Shown here: positions 1 through 11,495 of the stretch, piece by piece
Numbering within the stretch: the first letter of the stretch is position 1
Layout of the letters: every line of letters starts with the position of its first letter
Translations under genes and position numbers: made by a program
The notes under the pieces: generated by a model
The model's input: only the letters and a program-made list of their open reading frames with translations
What the model was told of the DNA's origin: nothing
The model's database searches: none
Assembly: GCA_050084985.1 (NCBI GenBank)
Contig: JBITNC010000001.1
Location: 124,001 to 188,000 of the forward strand
DNA from: Nageia nagi
Lineage: Eukaryota; Pinophyta
Direction: 5' to 3'
Length of the DNA stretch: 64,000 nt

Positions 1-1036
1 TATTCATAAAACGTATTATCAAGGTTCAATATATGATGATCAAATACTCCATGGTGAGCCCTCTTTGCATCAATGGGAAGAATGTTGAAACTTAGCACAT
101 ATCCCAAGGTAATTAACTTTCTTACAAAGTTCACTAACTAGCTAGTACCCTACGAATTAGGTACAAAGCCAACCAATCAGCCCCTAAATACTAGTCGATC
201 CTTAGATATTCAATTAGACCCTTCCAATCGGTCCACACCCTATAGGTTAGACCCAAATCTATAGTACCTCATAACTCTCAATCCTGAAGCATTTTTTTAG
301 CCTTCTTATGCATTTTTTCTTATGTCTTCCAGATCGCTCTTGAGCATTCAATATATGTAATCTTTCTTAGCATCAATTACTAGGCTAGAACATATATAAT
401 CTAGTTTAGTTTAATTCTAACTGGTTAGTGAATTATAATTTTTACATTTTTTTGTAACTCTCACCATTGAAGAGTTATTGAAGCTTCATTACTAAACTCA
501 ATACTTTATAATATGATCTTTTACATTAATTCAGTTGTTCCTATTCAATTCCAACTTACTGTTATTATATCTTAGCTCAAATTTAGTTTATTTGAATTTG
601 TTAAAATTCATCAATAATTGTAAGAAAGTTGATCAAATAAAAACATGAATAATAATATCCTCCAAAAAAAGTGATTTGCACTTTCAAACTTATTAATACC
701 ATTATTCGCTTCATTACTATGTGGGTTTTAGCTACTTTATAAATAAAACACATTTTAATGCACAAATATTTAATAATAGGTTAGGATGGACTCATATCCA
801 TACCTATAAAAAAATATCTAATTGACCCACTACCTTTAATAAATTAATTGAATGGTTTAAAAATAAAATATCTCTAAGTATTTATAGAAACAAAAATATC
901 ATTACTTTATCAATTACTCATAATAAGAGCATTGATGAAGCAAGTTTGAATTAAACCTGGGAAAATTTCCCTTTTTTATGTGTGGATTATTGTATTTTAT
1001 TTTTATTGGAGGAGGAGGGTTTCTAGGAGAAACATA
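1..1036. other. AT-rich intergenic DNA, no gene seen
   Basis: No coding, RNA or repeat structure can be supported here. The stretch is AT-rich and has only short random open frames. It could be the remains of an older element too decayed to recognise. Confidence 0.5.
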
Positions 1037-1390
1037 ACCCCTTTAGGTAGCTTGCACAATAGTCCCCTTAGATCACCTATGTAGTGCCCTTAAGTTGGCT
1101 AGCATGGTGCCTGCTAAATAGCTTGCATGGTGTTCCCAAAGTTGACCTACACAACACTCAAAGGCATCTTGCATGATTCCCTTAGGACTGCTCGCATGGT
1201 GCCCATTGGGAAACCTACGTGATGCTCGATTGGTGGCTAATGGGATGCCCTTGGGGTGGCCTACATGGCACCCATTTCATGGCCAATGCAATGCTCTTTG
1301 GGCAACCTACATGATGCCTATTGGGTAGCTCATGTAGCCCCCTTAGGGTACATAGCCTGCATCACCCCTTTGGGGCACATAGTCTACACT
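1037..1390. repeat. Degenerate minisatellite, about 15 units of 23-24 bp
   Basis: A run of about fifteen imperfect tandem units averages 23 to 24 bp. Most units read roughly CC-TTGGG-(T/A)GGCCTACATG-(G/A)TGC, with recurring cores such as GCATGGTGCC and CCTACATGATGC. The block is visibly richer in G and C than the poly(A)/poly(T) sequence on either side. The units differ from each other by several bases, so the array is old. No open frame spans it. The unit was not seen elsewhere in the window. Confidence 0.75.
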
Positions 1391-1977
1391 TTTTTTTTTT
1401 GAATTTTGATTTAAAAAAAAAAAAAGGAATATATATACATAAAACCTTTTTTTTCTAATTCTATTTTTTTTAAAAAAATATATAAAAAAAAATTATGTAT
1501 ATAATAAATCAAATTTTTTATTTAAACCTTCCTTTTTTATTATATTACAAAAAAATTGTAGCCTTCCATTTTTTGAATTTTTTTTTGCAACACTATTACT
1601 TTAGTAAAAGAAATTTTATAACTTATTTAACTATTGGAAAATTATATAAAATTTTTTGCAAAAAAAAATACTTACAAGGAATCACTTAGATTTTTGTAAG
1701 TTTGCAATCACAACATGTATAATCCCATTTTGCAATGTAATAAAAAAATGCAACTATAAAGGGATATTTAGCATAGTTTTAAAATCTAATTATTTAAAAA
1801 ATTAGATTTAACTATGAATAAAAATTAGATATAGTAATTTTTTATAAGATCTTAAAATTTAACCATAAGAAACTATGTTAAAAAAATTGAAACAAGATTA
1901 AGGTTAGATATACCTTAATTTGCTAAGAGTTACCTCAAGATGATGGAGCTAGAATTTGTTGGAGATGATCACAAGGA
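1391..1977. other. Low-complexity A/T-rich stretch
   Basis: Homopolymer A and T tracts dominate from about 1390 to 1900. The 64-codon open frame here consists of Phe, Leu, Ile and Lys and is explained by composition. The last 50 bases probably belong to the leader of the copia element whose primer-binding site follows. Confidence 0.5.
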
Positions 1978-1990
1978 GGCTCTAATACCA
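1978..1990 (-). other. Primer-binding site of a minus-strand copia element
   Basis: On the minus strand this reads TGGTATTAGAGCC, close to the TGGTATCAGAGC initiator-tRNA-Met primer site common to plant Ty1/copia elements. It lies 2 bp from the end of the adjoining LTR, as expected for a 5' LTR on the minus strand. No gag is recognisable beyond it, so the element is cut off close to its leader. Confidence 0.7.
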
Positions 1991-1992
1991 CA

Positions 1993-2642
1993 TGATGAAA
2001 TTATAGGATTCCATAAATCACGATCTCTTGTATTAACTCCAACAATTCAACATTCTAATCTATCTCAAAATTAATAATCTCTCAAAAGACACAACAATAA
2101 GCAATCTCACAAATTAACACATAAAAAATATAGTGGTTCCTCTCTAAGAGAGTACATCCACTTGAATCTAAGTATATTACTTCTCAAGACAATTCTCTTA
2201 CAATAATTCTATCCATACATCTTGAAACTAATAGCATAATAATGCTTCTACAAAAGTAAGTAATTTCCAACAAGTCTAGCCTTCCTTTTATAGGCTCAAG
2301 TTCTACTTTGATACACCCTTTTACACAAGAGGAATACCATGATCCATAGGATTCACATTAAGTGAGAATGGTAGTTGGAAGGCTTTTACCCATACCTATT
2401 ACATATTCCCATACTTCTATTTTAAGTATGTGGGATAACATGCATATGTGGATATACCTCTAATATAAAATAGATGAAGCTCCACATTCATACACATGGA
2501 TAATCCACATAATAAATTGATTATTCCACATTACAAAATATTTTCTTTCTAAGTTAGGTATTGTATATGTTCCTTTAGTTTTAATTAACTAGGAACAATA
2601 CACCTAAGTTGTTTACATAATAATGCATTACAAATGCTAACA
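1993..2642 (-). mobile_element. 5' LTR of a truncated Ty1/copia element, related to element E
   Basis: On the minus strand the unit starts TGTTAGCATT at 2642 and ends TTTCATCA at 1993, next to a Met-type primer site. Its middle matches the LTR of copia E at 47152-47654: both carry CAATCTCACA and GAGTACATCCAC in the same order, and both have a TATA-like CTATAAA at a similar place (plus-strand TTTTATAGGC near 2289 here). It is about 150 bp longer than E's LTR. Only the LTR, PBS and a short leader remain. Confidence 0.7.
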
Positions 2643-3168
2643 ACATTATTATTTCTATTGTCAACCTTCACTCCCTTATGTGTCTTTGCATGTATAAAAG
2701 AAGGAGCTTGGGTTGACATTACCTATTTGATCTTTCTAATAGATCATTTTTCCTACATCATATTATGCTAGTAGTATCTTTCAATACCACCTATTTGAGA
2801 ATTTTTTATGCTATGAGCTTTATGCTATATGCTAATATCTCCATTAGTGCTAATAATGATAGACAAATAATGTGTACGGTATTGGAGGTTTGAAATAACA
2901 ACACATTTGTCATTGACATCCTTTGATAACCATAATGATAGATCTAAAGGATGAGGAGCATAGATTCGGTTCATTGAATGTCCTTACTACTTGATCTCAA
3001 ATCTAATCCAATCCTCTATAGACTAAGTTGCATCTTAAAGATTGGTATTATATCAATTGCACACTTTCTTTCTGTTAATTAGATAAACTTGATAAGTGAC
3101 TTGCATCCACATCGTAGTCTTATATTTAATTATATTTCTTTATTGTAAGTCATTATTTATAGACTATA
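2643..3168. other. Unassigned spacer between LTR and LINE
   Basis: No gene or repeat is recognisable. A long T tract at about 3170 marks the start of the next feature. Confidence 0.45.
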
Positions 3169-5030
3169 TTTTTTTTTTTTAGATGGGTAAAAAAATGAGA
3201 TTTTAAAAAGGGCCCTCAAAACCTACCAAATATTTCAAACATAGTTTACAAAATTTCATAGAGGTATTCAAGAAAATCTCAAATGTGTCTTAGTTACAAC
3301 TTATCTACAACCATCAAGTACATCCTATGTAGGTTGTGATCATAAATAACACATAAAATTTATAGCAGTTGAAGCATACTTACAACCCTATTATAGATCA
3401 ACCAAATTATATCTATGAGGCCTTTCTTGGACCCAAGAGGTTCCCATGTTGGTCAAGGTACTTTGGAAAGTTATGTTTCTTTCTTGGTCTTCCTAGAATA
3501 TTCTAACATATATCTGGATTTTTGTTGGTGGAGACTTTGGAAACCATTAACAATATATTTAAGGGTATTCTTATCAAAGTTATATTTCTTTCTTGGTATG
3601 CCTAGAGGATTATAACCTACATCTAGAGTTTTCCTTGGTGTGGGTCTTGCTTTTTATAATATATGTTCATCCTTAACTTTATCTCCTTGGCAAGTTTGTT
3701 TAGATGTCTCTTATTTATTTCTCTTTCTTTTTATTTCTATTTATCCACATCCATTCCCACTACTTCTAGGTTCATTATTTAATTTCTATTTCCTTATTTC
3801 TTCAGATCTTTCAAAGATTAGTTGTCATCACTTATCCATTCTAGAGCTAAAAAAGATTTTTTTTAGATCTAATCCTTGAGATTGATTGTGATTCACTATT
3901 GTATAATCCATATTACTCCAAATCTGATGTTGACATTGATTTCTTTATCATCCAACTTGTCTCCATTTTCATCCATCTTCTATCCTATCTTCTCTTGCCT
4001 CTTTACACTTTTCTAAACATTCCAAAATATAATGCCCAAATTTATTGCATATATTGCATTTTGATAGTAGGTTCTTATACATAATTTTCTACTCCCAAGT
4101 TTCTCCATCCTATTCATCTATGAAGTTATTTTTCTATAGTTCCTTTGTGTTGTTTATATTAATACAAAATATTACATTTATCATTTTGATCTTTCTCTAT
4201 GTTACTTTATCTATGGAAACCAAGGATCTTATCTCATTCATGATTCCTTTATATATAATGCTCATATTCTAATAATCTACAAGAAAGTTTGGAAGTCTTA
4301 CCCAAGGAAGAACTAAATATATATTTTATATCTTTATTTTAAAGCCTTTGTGCCATTTTTTTAGAACTAATCCTTTCACTCTTAAAAACCAAGGACCTAT
4401 CTCCATTACTTTATCCATATATTCTTCATTCTTGAATTTTAAATAGCATTAACTCCCTTGGGAGAGCCACTTGATCAACCTTCCATTTTATCTTCCATTT
4501 TTCAAATATCCATGTATGGATAACATTTTGATTTTGCCTCAATCCTACAAATTTACTTGTAAAAATATGTTATTTATTATTTTCTTCTTGATTTAGAATT
4601 ATCTTTAGGATTTTGATATGGATCTCATTGTTGATGATCCTCAATTTAATGTTGAGCTCAACTTGTTCTTCAATTTTATCCCTAGTCACTATGCTAACCC
4701 ATAAATATGAGGGTTTTGAATCAAACTTTTGCTTAGACTTATCTATTGTTGGTTTGGAGTTACCTTTTCCCTTTATTATCTCCCTCCTAACATTGTTCAT
4801 GTCTATGAACTTATCCTTTTGAGTGCAAAATGAACAAAATTCTAGTAAACTAAAAGAGCCCTTAAATCATTTCGACTAGGTATTGCATCTTCATCATCTA
4901 TGACCCTAGCCTTAGCTCCAACATAGGCTTTCACCCTCACCATCTACGAGGGCCCTCATCATTTACGAGCATGCCCTAGGAAACCTTCAATGCCATGCTC
5001 ACTCATATCATATTCACATATTTTTATACC
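3169..5030 (-). mobile_element. Decayed L1-type LINE: ORF1 plus 3' end, ORF2 missing
   Basis: The plus-strand T tract near 3170, followed by GATGGGTAAAAAAATGAG, reads on the minus strand as a 3' end with ...TTTTTTACCCATC followed by a poly(A) tail, typical of plant L1 elements. About 700 bp upstream in the sense direction lies an ORF1 remnant ending with a CCHC knuckle. No endonuclease or reverse transcriptase motif lies between ORF1 and the tail, so ORF2 has been lost or never copied here. The 5' limit near 5030 is approximate, set by the tail of a second LINE. Confidence 0.6.
3990..4822 (-). pseudogene. LINE ORF1 remnant (DUF4283-like region and CCHC zinc knuckle)
   Basis: ORF1 of plant L1 elements encodes an RNA-binding protein that packages the LINE transcript. 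The minus-strand open piece 4800-4570 begins MNNVRREIIKGKG and is followed, across stops, by an F-x-N-x-E segment and a G-P-W-F-L ... L-x-L-K-K-W segment (about 4440-4340) that match the C-terminal half of the DUF4283 fold. Further on, positions 4058-4017 encode CNICNKFGHYILEC, an intact CX2CX4HX4C knuckle. Several stops and at least one frameshift lie between, so no functional protein is possible. The DUF4283 assignment rests on motif spacing read by eye. Confidence 0.6.
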
Positions 5031-5250
5031 AAAAAATATTTTTTTAATATAGGGTAAATTTTATTAATAAAAAAGTGGAGTTTTGAAAAGGCCTCCAAAC
5101 TTTTTATAATATGATTTTATATTGTTGCTTAGATTACATCATAAGTACATGCCTATCAAATTTTTTAGGATTCCAAAAAGGGATATAATTCAATGTTTAA
5201 GATTTATAATCAATATAGTGATTCACCAAAAAAATAAATCACATAAGAAT
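5031..5250 (-). mobile_element. 3' end of a second LINE
   Basis: The plus strand reads AGGGTAAATTTTATTAATAA then AGTGGAGTTTTGAAAAGGCC, preceded by a T-rich run. This aligns with the 3' end of the LINE at 3169 (GGGTAAAAAAATGAG then TTTTAAAAAGGGCCC) in the same minus-strand orientation. Only the 3' untranslated part is visible, and the length is a guess. Confidence 0.5.
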
Positions 5251-5880
5251 GAATCATAATGTACATGCTTTGTTTTACTATATTCCCTATAGAGAATAGT
5301 AATAAAATATAAGTTATAATATAAATTATGTTGCATACAAAATCATGTTACCAACAAGATAATCTTTCATCCTTAAGTATATTTATATTTATATACATAA
5401 GGGGATTATGTCCTTTGCTTTAGCAAATTTAAAGCATTCCTTGTTGTAGTCATTCCTAAAATTATGCTTATAAATATGACTCTAACTAAGTTGAGTTTTA
5501 TGTGCATTATTTGGTATTGCTTCAAACAATTTTCTTTGTTGGCCTTTCCTTCCAACAACCTCTTCAATAATTACATTGCATGTGGATAAATTATTATGTG
5601 GGGAGAGTATAATACCTTTGGGTCTTGTTCCAAATCTTTTCTTCACTTATAACTACTCCAACATTCCTCTTTGAATTATCTCTTTTATGTTCATTTTCCT
5701 TTGTTAATGCATTATTTTTCTCTTAATTGGGAAGCCAAGTATTCCCATTTATTTGATGTACCCTAAATGGAAAATTAGAAACAAATAGAATGATATTCGA
5801 ATGAGGATAGATTAAGTAGAAGTTCACTATCTACAAAGAGTTGAAAGGGCTTGGCTATATAGAGAGGATTTCAGAAGAAG
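5251..5880. other. Unassigned AT-rich spacer
   Basis: No gene or repeat could be recognised between the LINE tail and the LTR of element A. Confidence 0.45.
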
Positions 5881-6610
5881 TAAGGAAAGCCCTCAAAAAT
5901 CATTCATTCATATAACTTGGGTGATTTATGATGATTTGGTTCATCTTATAGCTTATCATGGTCATATTAGCTTTTCATCCCATCTTGACCCCATTCGCAT
6001 GATCAATTTTGGTAACTTGGCCCTTTTATTACCATCTAGTCAACCTAAACCCTAACTGGCATACTGGTTAGGAGATCGATGGACCAATTAGGTTAAAAAC
6101 CTAACCAGCCCATCGACTAGTCACATATAAAAGTCAATTCAAAATCAATTTTCCCACACACTATTCATTCACTTTGCATAATGGATATTCATGAGCTTCT
6201 GCTATCCTACGCAGTGTAGACTATGTACTTGAACCTTTCAGCTACTTACCTTCCACTTTGAGCTACATCCATCATCCTAAGGTACAAAAGAGGTGATTCT
6301 TGTATTCATCTTGCAAGGGATATTAGGTAACTCTTATGGCTTTAGTTTTTAAGTTACTAATCTCTATTTTAAGTTTTTTTGTAGATTTGATAGGACATCT
6401 AAGAGCAATTATCATATATCCTTTGGTTTATCACTAATACATTGGTGCATGGTTGCATTTTATCTTTTTCTAGGATTGAATAGGTTATTTTGGTTTTTAT
6501 TATTATCTAGATCATTCTAGGCTTATGTTATCTTGCATCTGAGTCATTATGCTATCTTCTAATGCCTTGTTGATTAAAGGTTTGGAGGCTTACAAGCTAT
6601 CTAGCTATCT
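5881..6610 (+). mobile_element. Element A 5' LTR, 3'-truncated
   Basis: The region aligns with B's LTR (39621 onward): both share ATCCCATCTTGAC, TCAATTTTGGTAACTTGGCC, CTAGTCACATATAAA and TGGTGCATGGTTGCAT in order. TATAAAAG at 6126-6133 is the likely TATA box. The left end is poorly defined (AAAAATCATT near 5895 matches B just inside its start). The right end lies near 6610, where the deletion joins to gag-proximal sequence. Confidence 0.65.
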
Positions 6611-6639
6611 TTGAAAGAAGAGACAAGGGTATCCAACCT

Positions 6640-8420
6640 TTTCCCTCTCCTTCCTTACCCCATGTTGTCACTATGGTGAATTCATTTTATAAGCCAAACA
6701 CATCTACCCTTCCTAATCCTTATAATGTCATTTATCACTATGATCCCCCTATGGTAATCCTCCATCATCCAATATACCATATTCCTCCATTAATACTCCT
6801 CCACATGAACCTCCTAAGTCTCCTACCACTATATTGCATAACATGAGGGCCCATAATGATGAGTTAGAAATAAGAGAGAGATCTTCTTTTGTTCCTGCTC
6901 CTTAGCCTCCTAGGCAAGGTTAGCAAGTATCAACAATCTTTCATCAAGCTCCATTGATCTCTCAAGTGCTCCCCATCATGATAATGAGGAGAAATCCCAA
7001 ATGTTCAAAGAGTGGTATAGGCTTTAAAAAGCCAAAATATCTTGAGGATTGCAACTCCTCCCCAAGTTGTTAGTGTTGACCCACCCTATTTATCCTATGA
7101 AAAAGAGTCTATGGAACCTAGAAACATGATTAATACTAATCCTCAAGAAATCATTCCAATGCATGTGCAACCTAAAATTCCTCAACCTAGGGTACACATT
7201 TATATTTTATCTCAAGATCCTCCTTCTTCTTCTCAAATTATTGTACCCACATATGCTCATTCTCAAAATACTAATCATACATAAGAATATGTTGGTACTA
7301 AACCAAGGGGGCTTATGCCTACCCAAAAATATTTCTAATCTTTTCAACATGTCCAAGATCCATCTCTTGAATAAACTCAATTTTCTCCTCAAGTTTTGCA
7401 TAACAAGTGAATGTTTCCCCAACATAAAAAGTCTACCAACTTCAAGGGAAGCCTCAAGCAACCAATTCTTATCAAGGTCCAAGCTATCAAGTTATTGGTC
7501 ACTTTTCTCTATCCACTCCTCATGATGAGATTCTTAAGAAGTTGCAAGAAATGGAGCAAAAGATTAATGACCAAGGTCAGTTCAAGTTATCTTATGAATC
7601 TATTTGAAATGAACCAATCCATCCATCTATCCCCATCAAGTATTTCCCTTACAAGTTTGAAGTTCCCAAGATGGATAAATTTAAGGGAAAGGAGGATCTT
7701 GAAGAATATCTAAGGCAATTCAAGTATTCTTGCTATATCATAGCTAATGATGATGTTCTTATGTTAAGGACTTTTCCTATGAATTTGATAGGTCAAGACT
7801 TGTATTGGTATAATAATTTTCCTTAGCATAGTAGCTTCTCTATTGAGAAATTTATTAATCAATTTATAGATAATTTTGGGATAAACATAAGGAAGAGAGC
7901 CTCTACCATGGAATTTAGTAATTTGCCTCAATTTGATTATGAATGTATATCAGATTATGTATGTCATTGTAGGGCGATTGTAAGTGATATGCCTTATAGT
8001 TTTCTCCAAGAGGAGTTGGTCAAGTTGTTCTCTAGGAGTTACAAAAAGCACATTTATTCTATCTTACAAATTCAAAGGAACCTTACCTTTGAAGATGGAT
8101 TAGCCCAAGCAAAGATCATTGCAGAGGTAAAAATTCAATAAGGGGAAATAAAGCTAATGAAAAAGGATAATAATAATAATCAAAAGACTCACAACAATAG
8201 TGGTAATCTCAACCTAGGCCATGAGCAAACCAAGTCACATATGCAATTAATCAAGCACAACCTATCCTATAACTAGCACCTCTTAGGAAACCCAACAATT
8301 AAGAAAGAAACCAATACCAATAACAAGATCAAGGGAAATATAATCAAAGTTATAATAAACCAAGGCCTCCTAGACCACCAAGGTAACCACAACAATATTA
8401 AAGGAATTGGACACCATTAG
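6640..8420 (+). pseudogene. Element A gag (retrotransposon capsid) remnant
   Basis: Gag forms the virus-like particle of gypsy elements. The core reads NFPYKFEVPKMDKFKG (near 7650) then EYLRQFKYSC and WYNNFP, followed by an in-frame TAG and HSSFS; the open piece 7908-8141 continues with YVCHCRAIVSDMPYSFLQEE. This is the retrotransposon-gag capsid fold, and B and C carry the same blocks. A degraded H-x-x-x-x-x-T-N-K-C segment follows near 8555, where a zinc knuckle would be. Stops, frame changes and the upstream deletion make it non-functional. The TAG after WYNNFP replaces a tryptophan codon inferred from element D. Confidence 0.7.
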
Positions 8421-9019
8421 CAGAGCCTATTGAGGACATACTCAAGAAGCTTCTAGATGTTAGACTAGTTACACTTTCTGATATAAGATAAGAGGACCCT
8501 AATGGTACATGACCATAATGGTATAGGGAGGATGAGTTTTTTGTCTTCCATCATCGAAAAGGAAATGTGACCAATAAGTGTCAACAATTGAGAGCCATAA
8601 TCCAAATATTAATTAATGATGGTCACATATCCACAAGAGCACCCCAAGCTTAATCCAATAGGGAGGGGTATATAAAAACCCTTTACCAAGGCACACTCCC
8701 AACATAAATAAAGTGAGTATCATGGCCTCCATGTTAAGACAAGTAACACATGGTGGTCCCTTATCCACTAAGTTTGTTGACATGATGGGCATTGAGCCAG
8801 TTCATGTTACCACTTGTGTTGGGAGGGAAGATGAGATAGAACCTCACCTAGGAGTCATAAGAGCATAACAACCCATGTAGCTAGTAAATATTCAAGTTTC
8901 ATCATAATATTCTAGACCAACTATTATAGTTCAAAATCAATTGAAGCAACAACTACAGTTAACTCCTACTAGGTTTTCCTTATGGGATTTGTTATAACAA
9001 TCTAAGGCTCATTAGATTC

Positions 9020-9500
9020 CTTGAATGATATTCTTAAGACCTTTGATTTATCCAAAAATGATCCTAATACCTTCGTATACTTTTGTGTGATGGTTCAAGA
9101 TTATATGAGGCTTTATATCACATTCTACATGGATGAGGTATATCATATCCGAAGGTCATCTAATAAACATCCAAATATCTACATTGTTGCATATATATGG
9201 AAAAGGAGTTAAGAGAGTCATGATTGATGAAGGGTTAGCTATTAATATGGTATCCATAACATTTCTTTAGAATCTTGGTATCTCCATGTCTTATTTGAGT
9301 GCTCCTACTTTAACCATTAGGGTGTTCAACAGAATTTTTTCTAACACCTTGGGAGTTGTGATGATTCCTATTAAGGTTGGAGTGAGATCAATTCTTACAC
9401 ATTGTCATGTTGTTGCGTGAGATGAAATATAACATTATTTTTTTATCACCCTTGGATTAATGATATGGAAGGTGTCTCCTCCTCGAGGCATGGTTCAAGG
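9020..9500 (+). pseudogene. Element A protease remnant
   Basis: Aspartic protease of a gypsy polyprotein. The open piece 9021-9212 reads DYMRLYITFYMDEVYH, and after a frameshift the strand encodes VMIDEGLAIN, the D-x-G active-site strand (normally D-[ST]-G or D-G-G) followed by hydrophobic flap sequence. Element B has the same segment with fewer breaks. An indel near 9205 and several stops disable it. Confidence 0.65.
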
Positions 9501-10790
9501 ATTTGTATAGTGGTAAGACTCATTGAATTCCAATGGATCCTAATCCCTTTAGCCATTATAGCCTTATTCATGCTTTTGATCCATTTTCTATGCTAAGTTT
9601 GTTTCCCATAACTATCCTTGTGAACAATAATCTTGATTAAGCATCATCTAGTTCATAAGGTCATCTAATCCTCACATCTTCATCTTGATTAATCTCTTGG
9701 GTCACAACCTTTATCATCATCACCTCCATTTGATGTAACCACCCTATGCATCCATATGGTAAATATTCCATTGATTATTTATCATCACAATCATTGGGTT
9801 CAAGACTTCAAGTTAAGAAGCCTCAACCGAATCTCACTCAACCTCAGTCCTATAATCAAGTTCCCCCACCTCATGATCTTTATCAATTAAACATGCAAAT
9901 TTTACCTTAAGAAGAGGAAGAGTGTCATGCCTCTTCATTTGATCATGTCACCCAAGATAAGAATGATGATGATGATGATTCTTACCCTTACCCTATTTTG
10001 GTGTAATATGCTAACCTCAATATGGGGGAATATCAAATTGAGGATGTATTATGTAACATCAAATTAGTTAAGGATTTTATATGAACTTAGGATGCCTCCA
10101 TCACTACTAGGTATGTGATTCCTTTAGACTAAAGTCCCAAAAAGTTCTTTTTCATTTATATTGGTGTTGATTCTCCATTTGATGTTCCTTTTGACCATCC
10201 CTTGAAGGATATGTTTTATGCTAAGGTTGATTACTTTTCTTTTCCTAACTTTATTCAATGATACTTTGAGTATTGTAAATGATAGTGTTATGGATTAGGC
10301 AAATATAAACAAGGTATGGTTCATGCCTTCTAAACTACTTTTCAAGCTATCCATGACAAGCAGGGCCTTGATTTTAAGGGTCTTAAATATTCCATGCTTG
10401 AATAGGAGTTTGCCAATCTTGACATCCATGATCATTCTTTTGATGTTGATGATATTGGTATTTATTTTCATCCTTCTAGTCATGACTCATTAGATTTTCT
10501 ATCCCATTCAATTTCTTTGATGATCCCTTATCTTCAAACATGATTATTTATATCAATATGGTCTCTATCCATGAGTTTGATTCCTTTTTACACTCCCTTT
10601 ATGATGATTATTTAATTGTTCTTGATATTAAATATGCATATTTATACTTACCACCATTAAGTTTCTTTTCATTGTGTGATATTTTCTTTCCTTCTCATTG
10701 GTCCTTTGATTAATTATCTTTTTCAAGTTTTATATCATCCACTTTTGATTCTACTAGAATATGATTACTCATATATTCCCTTCCTTAAGC
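9501..10790 (+). other. Element A protease-RT spacer
   Basis: This 1.3-kb stretch aligns with B 45560-46860 (for example CATTGAATTCCAATGGATCC here and CATTGCATTCCAATGGATCC there) and with the matching part of C. It probably coded for a hydrophilic linker of the polyprotein. No domain is recognisable and stops are frequent. Confidence 0.5.
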
Positions 10791-10799
10791 AAATTGAAG

Positions 10800-11495
10800 A
10801 ATGGTCCCACATGCATGTTGGGGGCTTAATCGAGATCAACATTAGTGATGACCCTAAGAATTCTAATATCATATATGTTAGTGATGTTCTAAATGAGTCT
10901 GAGCATAACCTAGCAAAATCTTTTTTAATTGAGTGTTGTAAACTCTTTGCCTTTAGTTATGATGATATGTCAGGTTTAGATCCTAACCTTATCATGCATA
11001 ACATTATAACCTATACCGATGCCAAACCAATCAAGCAACAACCTATAAACATAAATCCATCCTAGTCCCTTTTGATCAAGGATGAACTTCAAAAGCTTTT
11101 GAAATCTCACTTTAATGAATCTATTGATTACCCCAAGTGGATGTCCAATATGGTTCCCATCAATAGATCCAATGGTCATATCCATATTTGCATGGATTTT
11201 CATGATCTTAACAAGGCATGTCCTAAGGATGACTCCCCACTACCCAATATCGACATCTTGGTTGATAATGCTATGGGGTATGAGATATTATCCCTTATGG
11301 ATAGTTTTTCTAGATATAACCAAATTTGGGTACATCCCAATGATCAGCATAAAATAACTTTACCACATTTTAGGGAATTTATTGTTATAGATTCATGCCT
11401 TTTGGTATTAAGAATGCTAGAGCTACCTTTAAAGAGCCATGACCTATATATTTCACGATATGGTGCATGACATTGTAGAATATTATATTGATATT
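10800..11495 (+). pseudogene. Element A reverse transcriptase, N-terminal half
   Basis: The reverse transcriptase copies retrotransposon RNA into DNA. Open pieces 10676-11065 and 11072-11470 encode WSHMHVGGLIEINI, a linker, then WMSNMVPI, HICMDFHDLNKACPKDDSPLP, SLMDSFSRYNQIWVHP and, in another frame, HDMVHDIVEYYID. The order and wording match the Tat-clade gypsy RT up to the first residues of the Y-x-D-D box. The sequence breaks exactly there at 11490-11495. One TAG at 11066 and a frameshift near 11390 also interrupt it. Confidence 0.75.

Larger units (their letters stand above)
5881..11495 (+). mobile_element. Element A: decayed Ty3/gypsy Tat-like retrotransposon fragment
   Basis: A plus-strand gypsy copy, closely related to element B at 39621. 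It has a partial 5' LTR, gag, protease, a long spacer and the first half of reverse transcriptase, in that order. Compared with B, it lacks about 2 kb spanning the LTR end, primer site and leader, so sequence like B 40380 joins directly to sequence like B 42520. It stops abruptly at 11490-11495, inside the RT active-site region, where element C's LTR begins. Dozens of stops and frameshifts break every coding part. Confidence 0.75.

Noticed and set aside
1495-1689. 64-codon plus-strand frame
   Set aside because: Composition artefact of T- and A-rich DNA.
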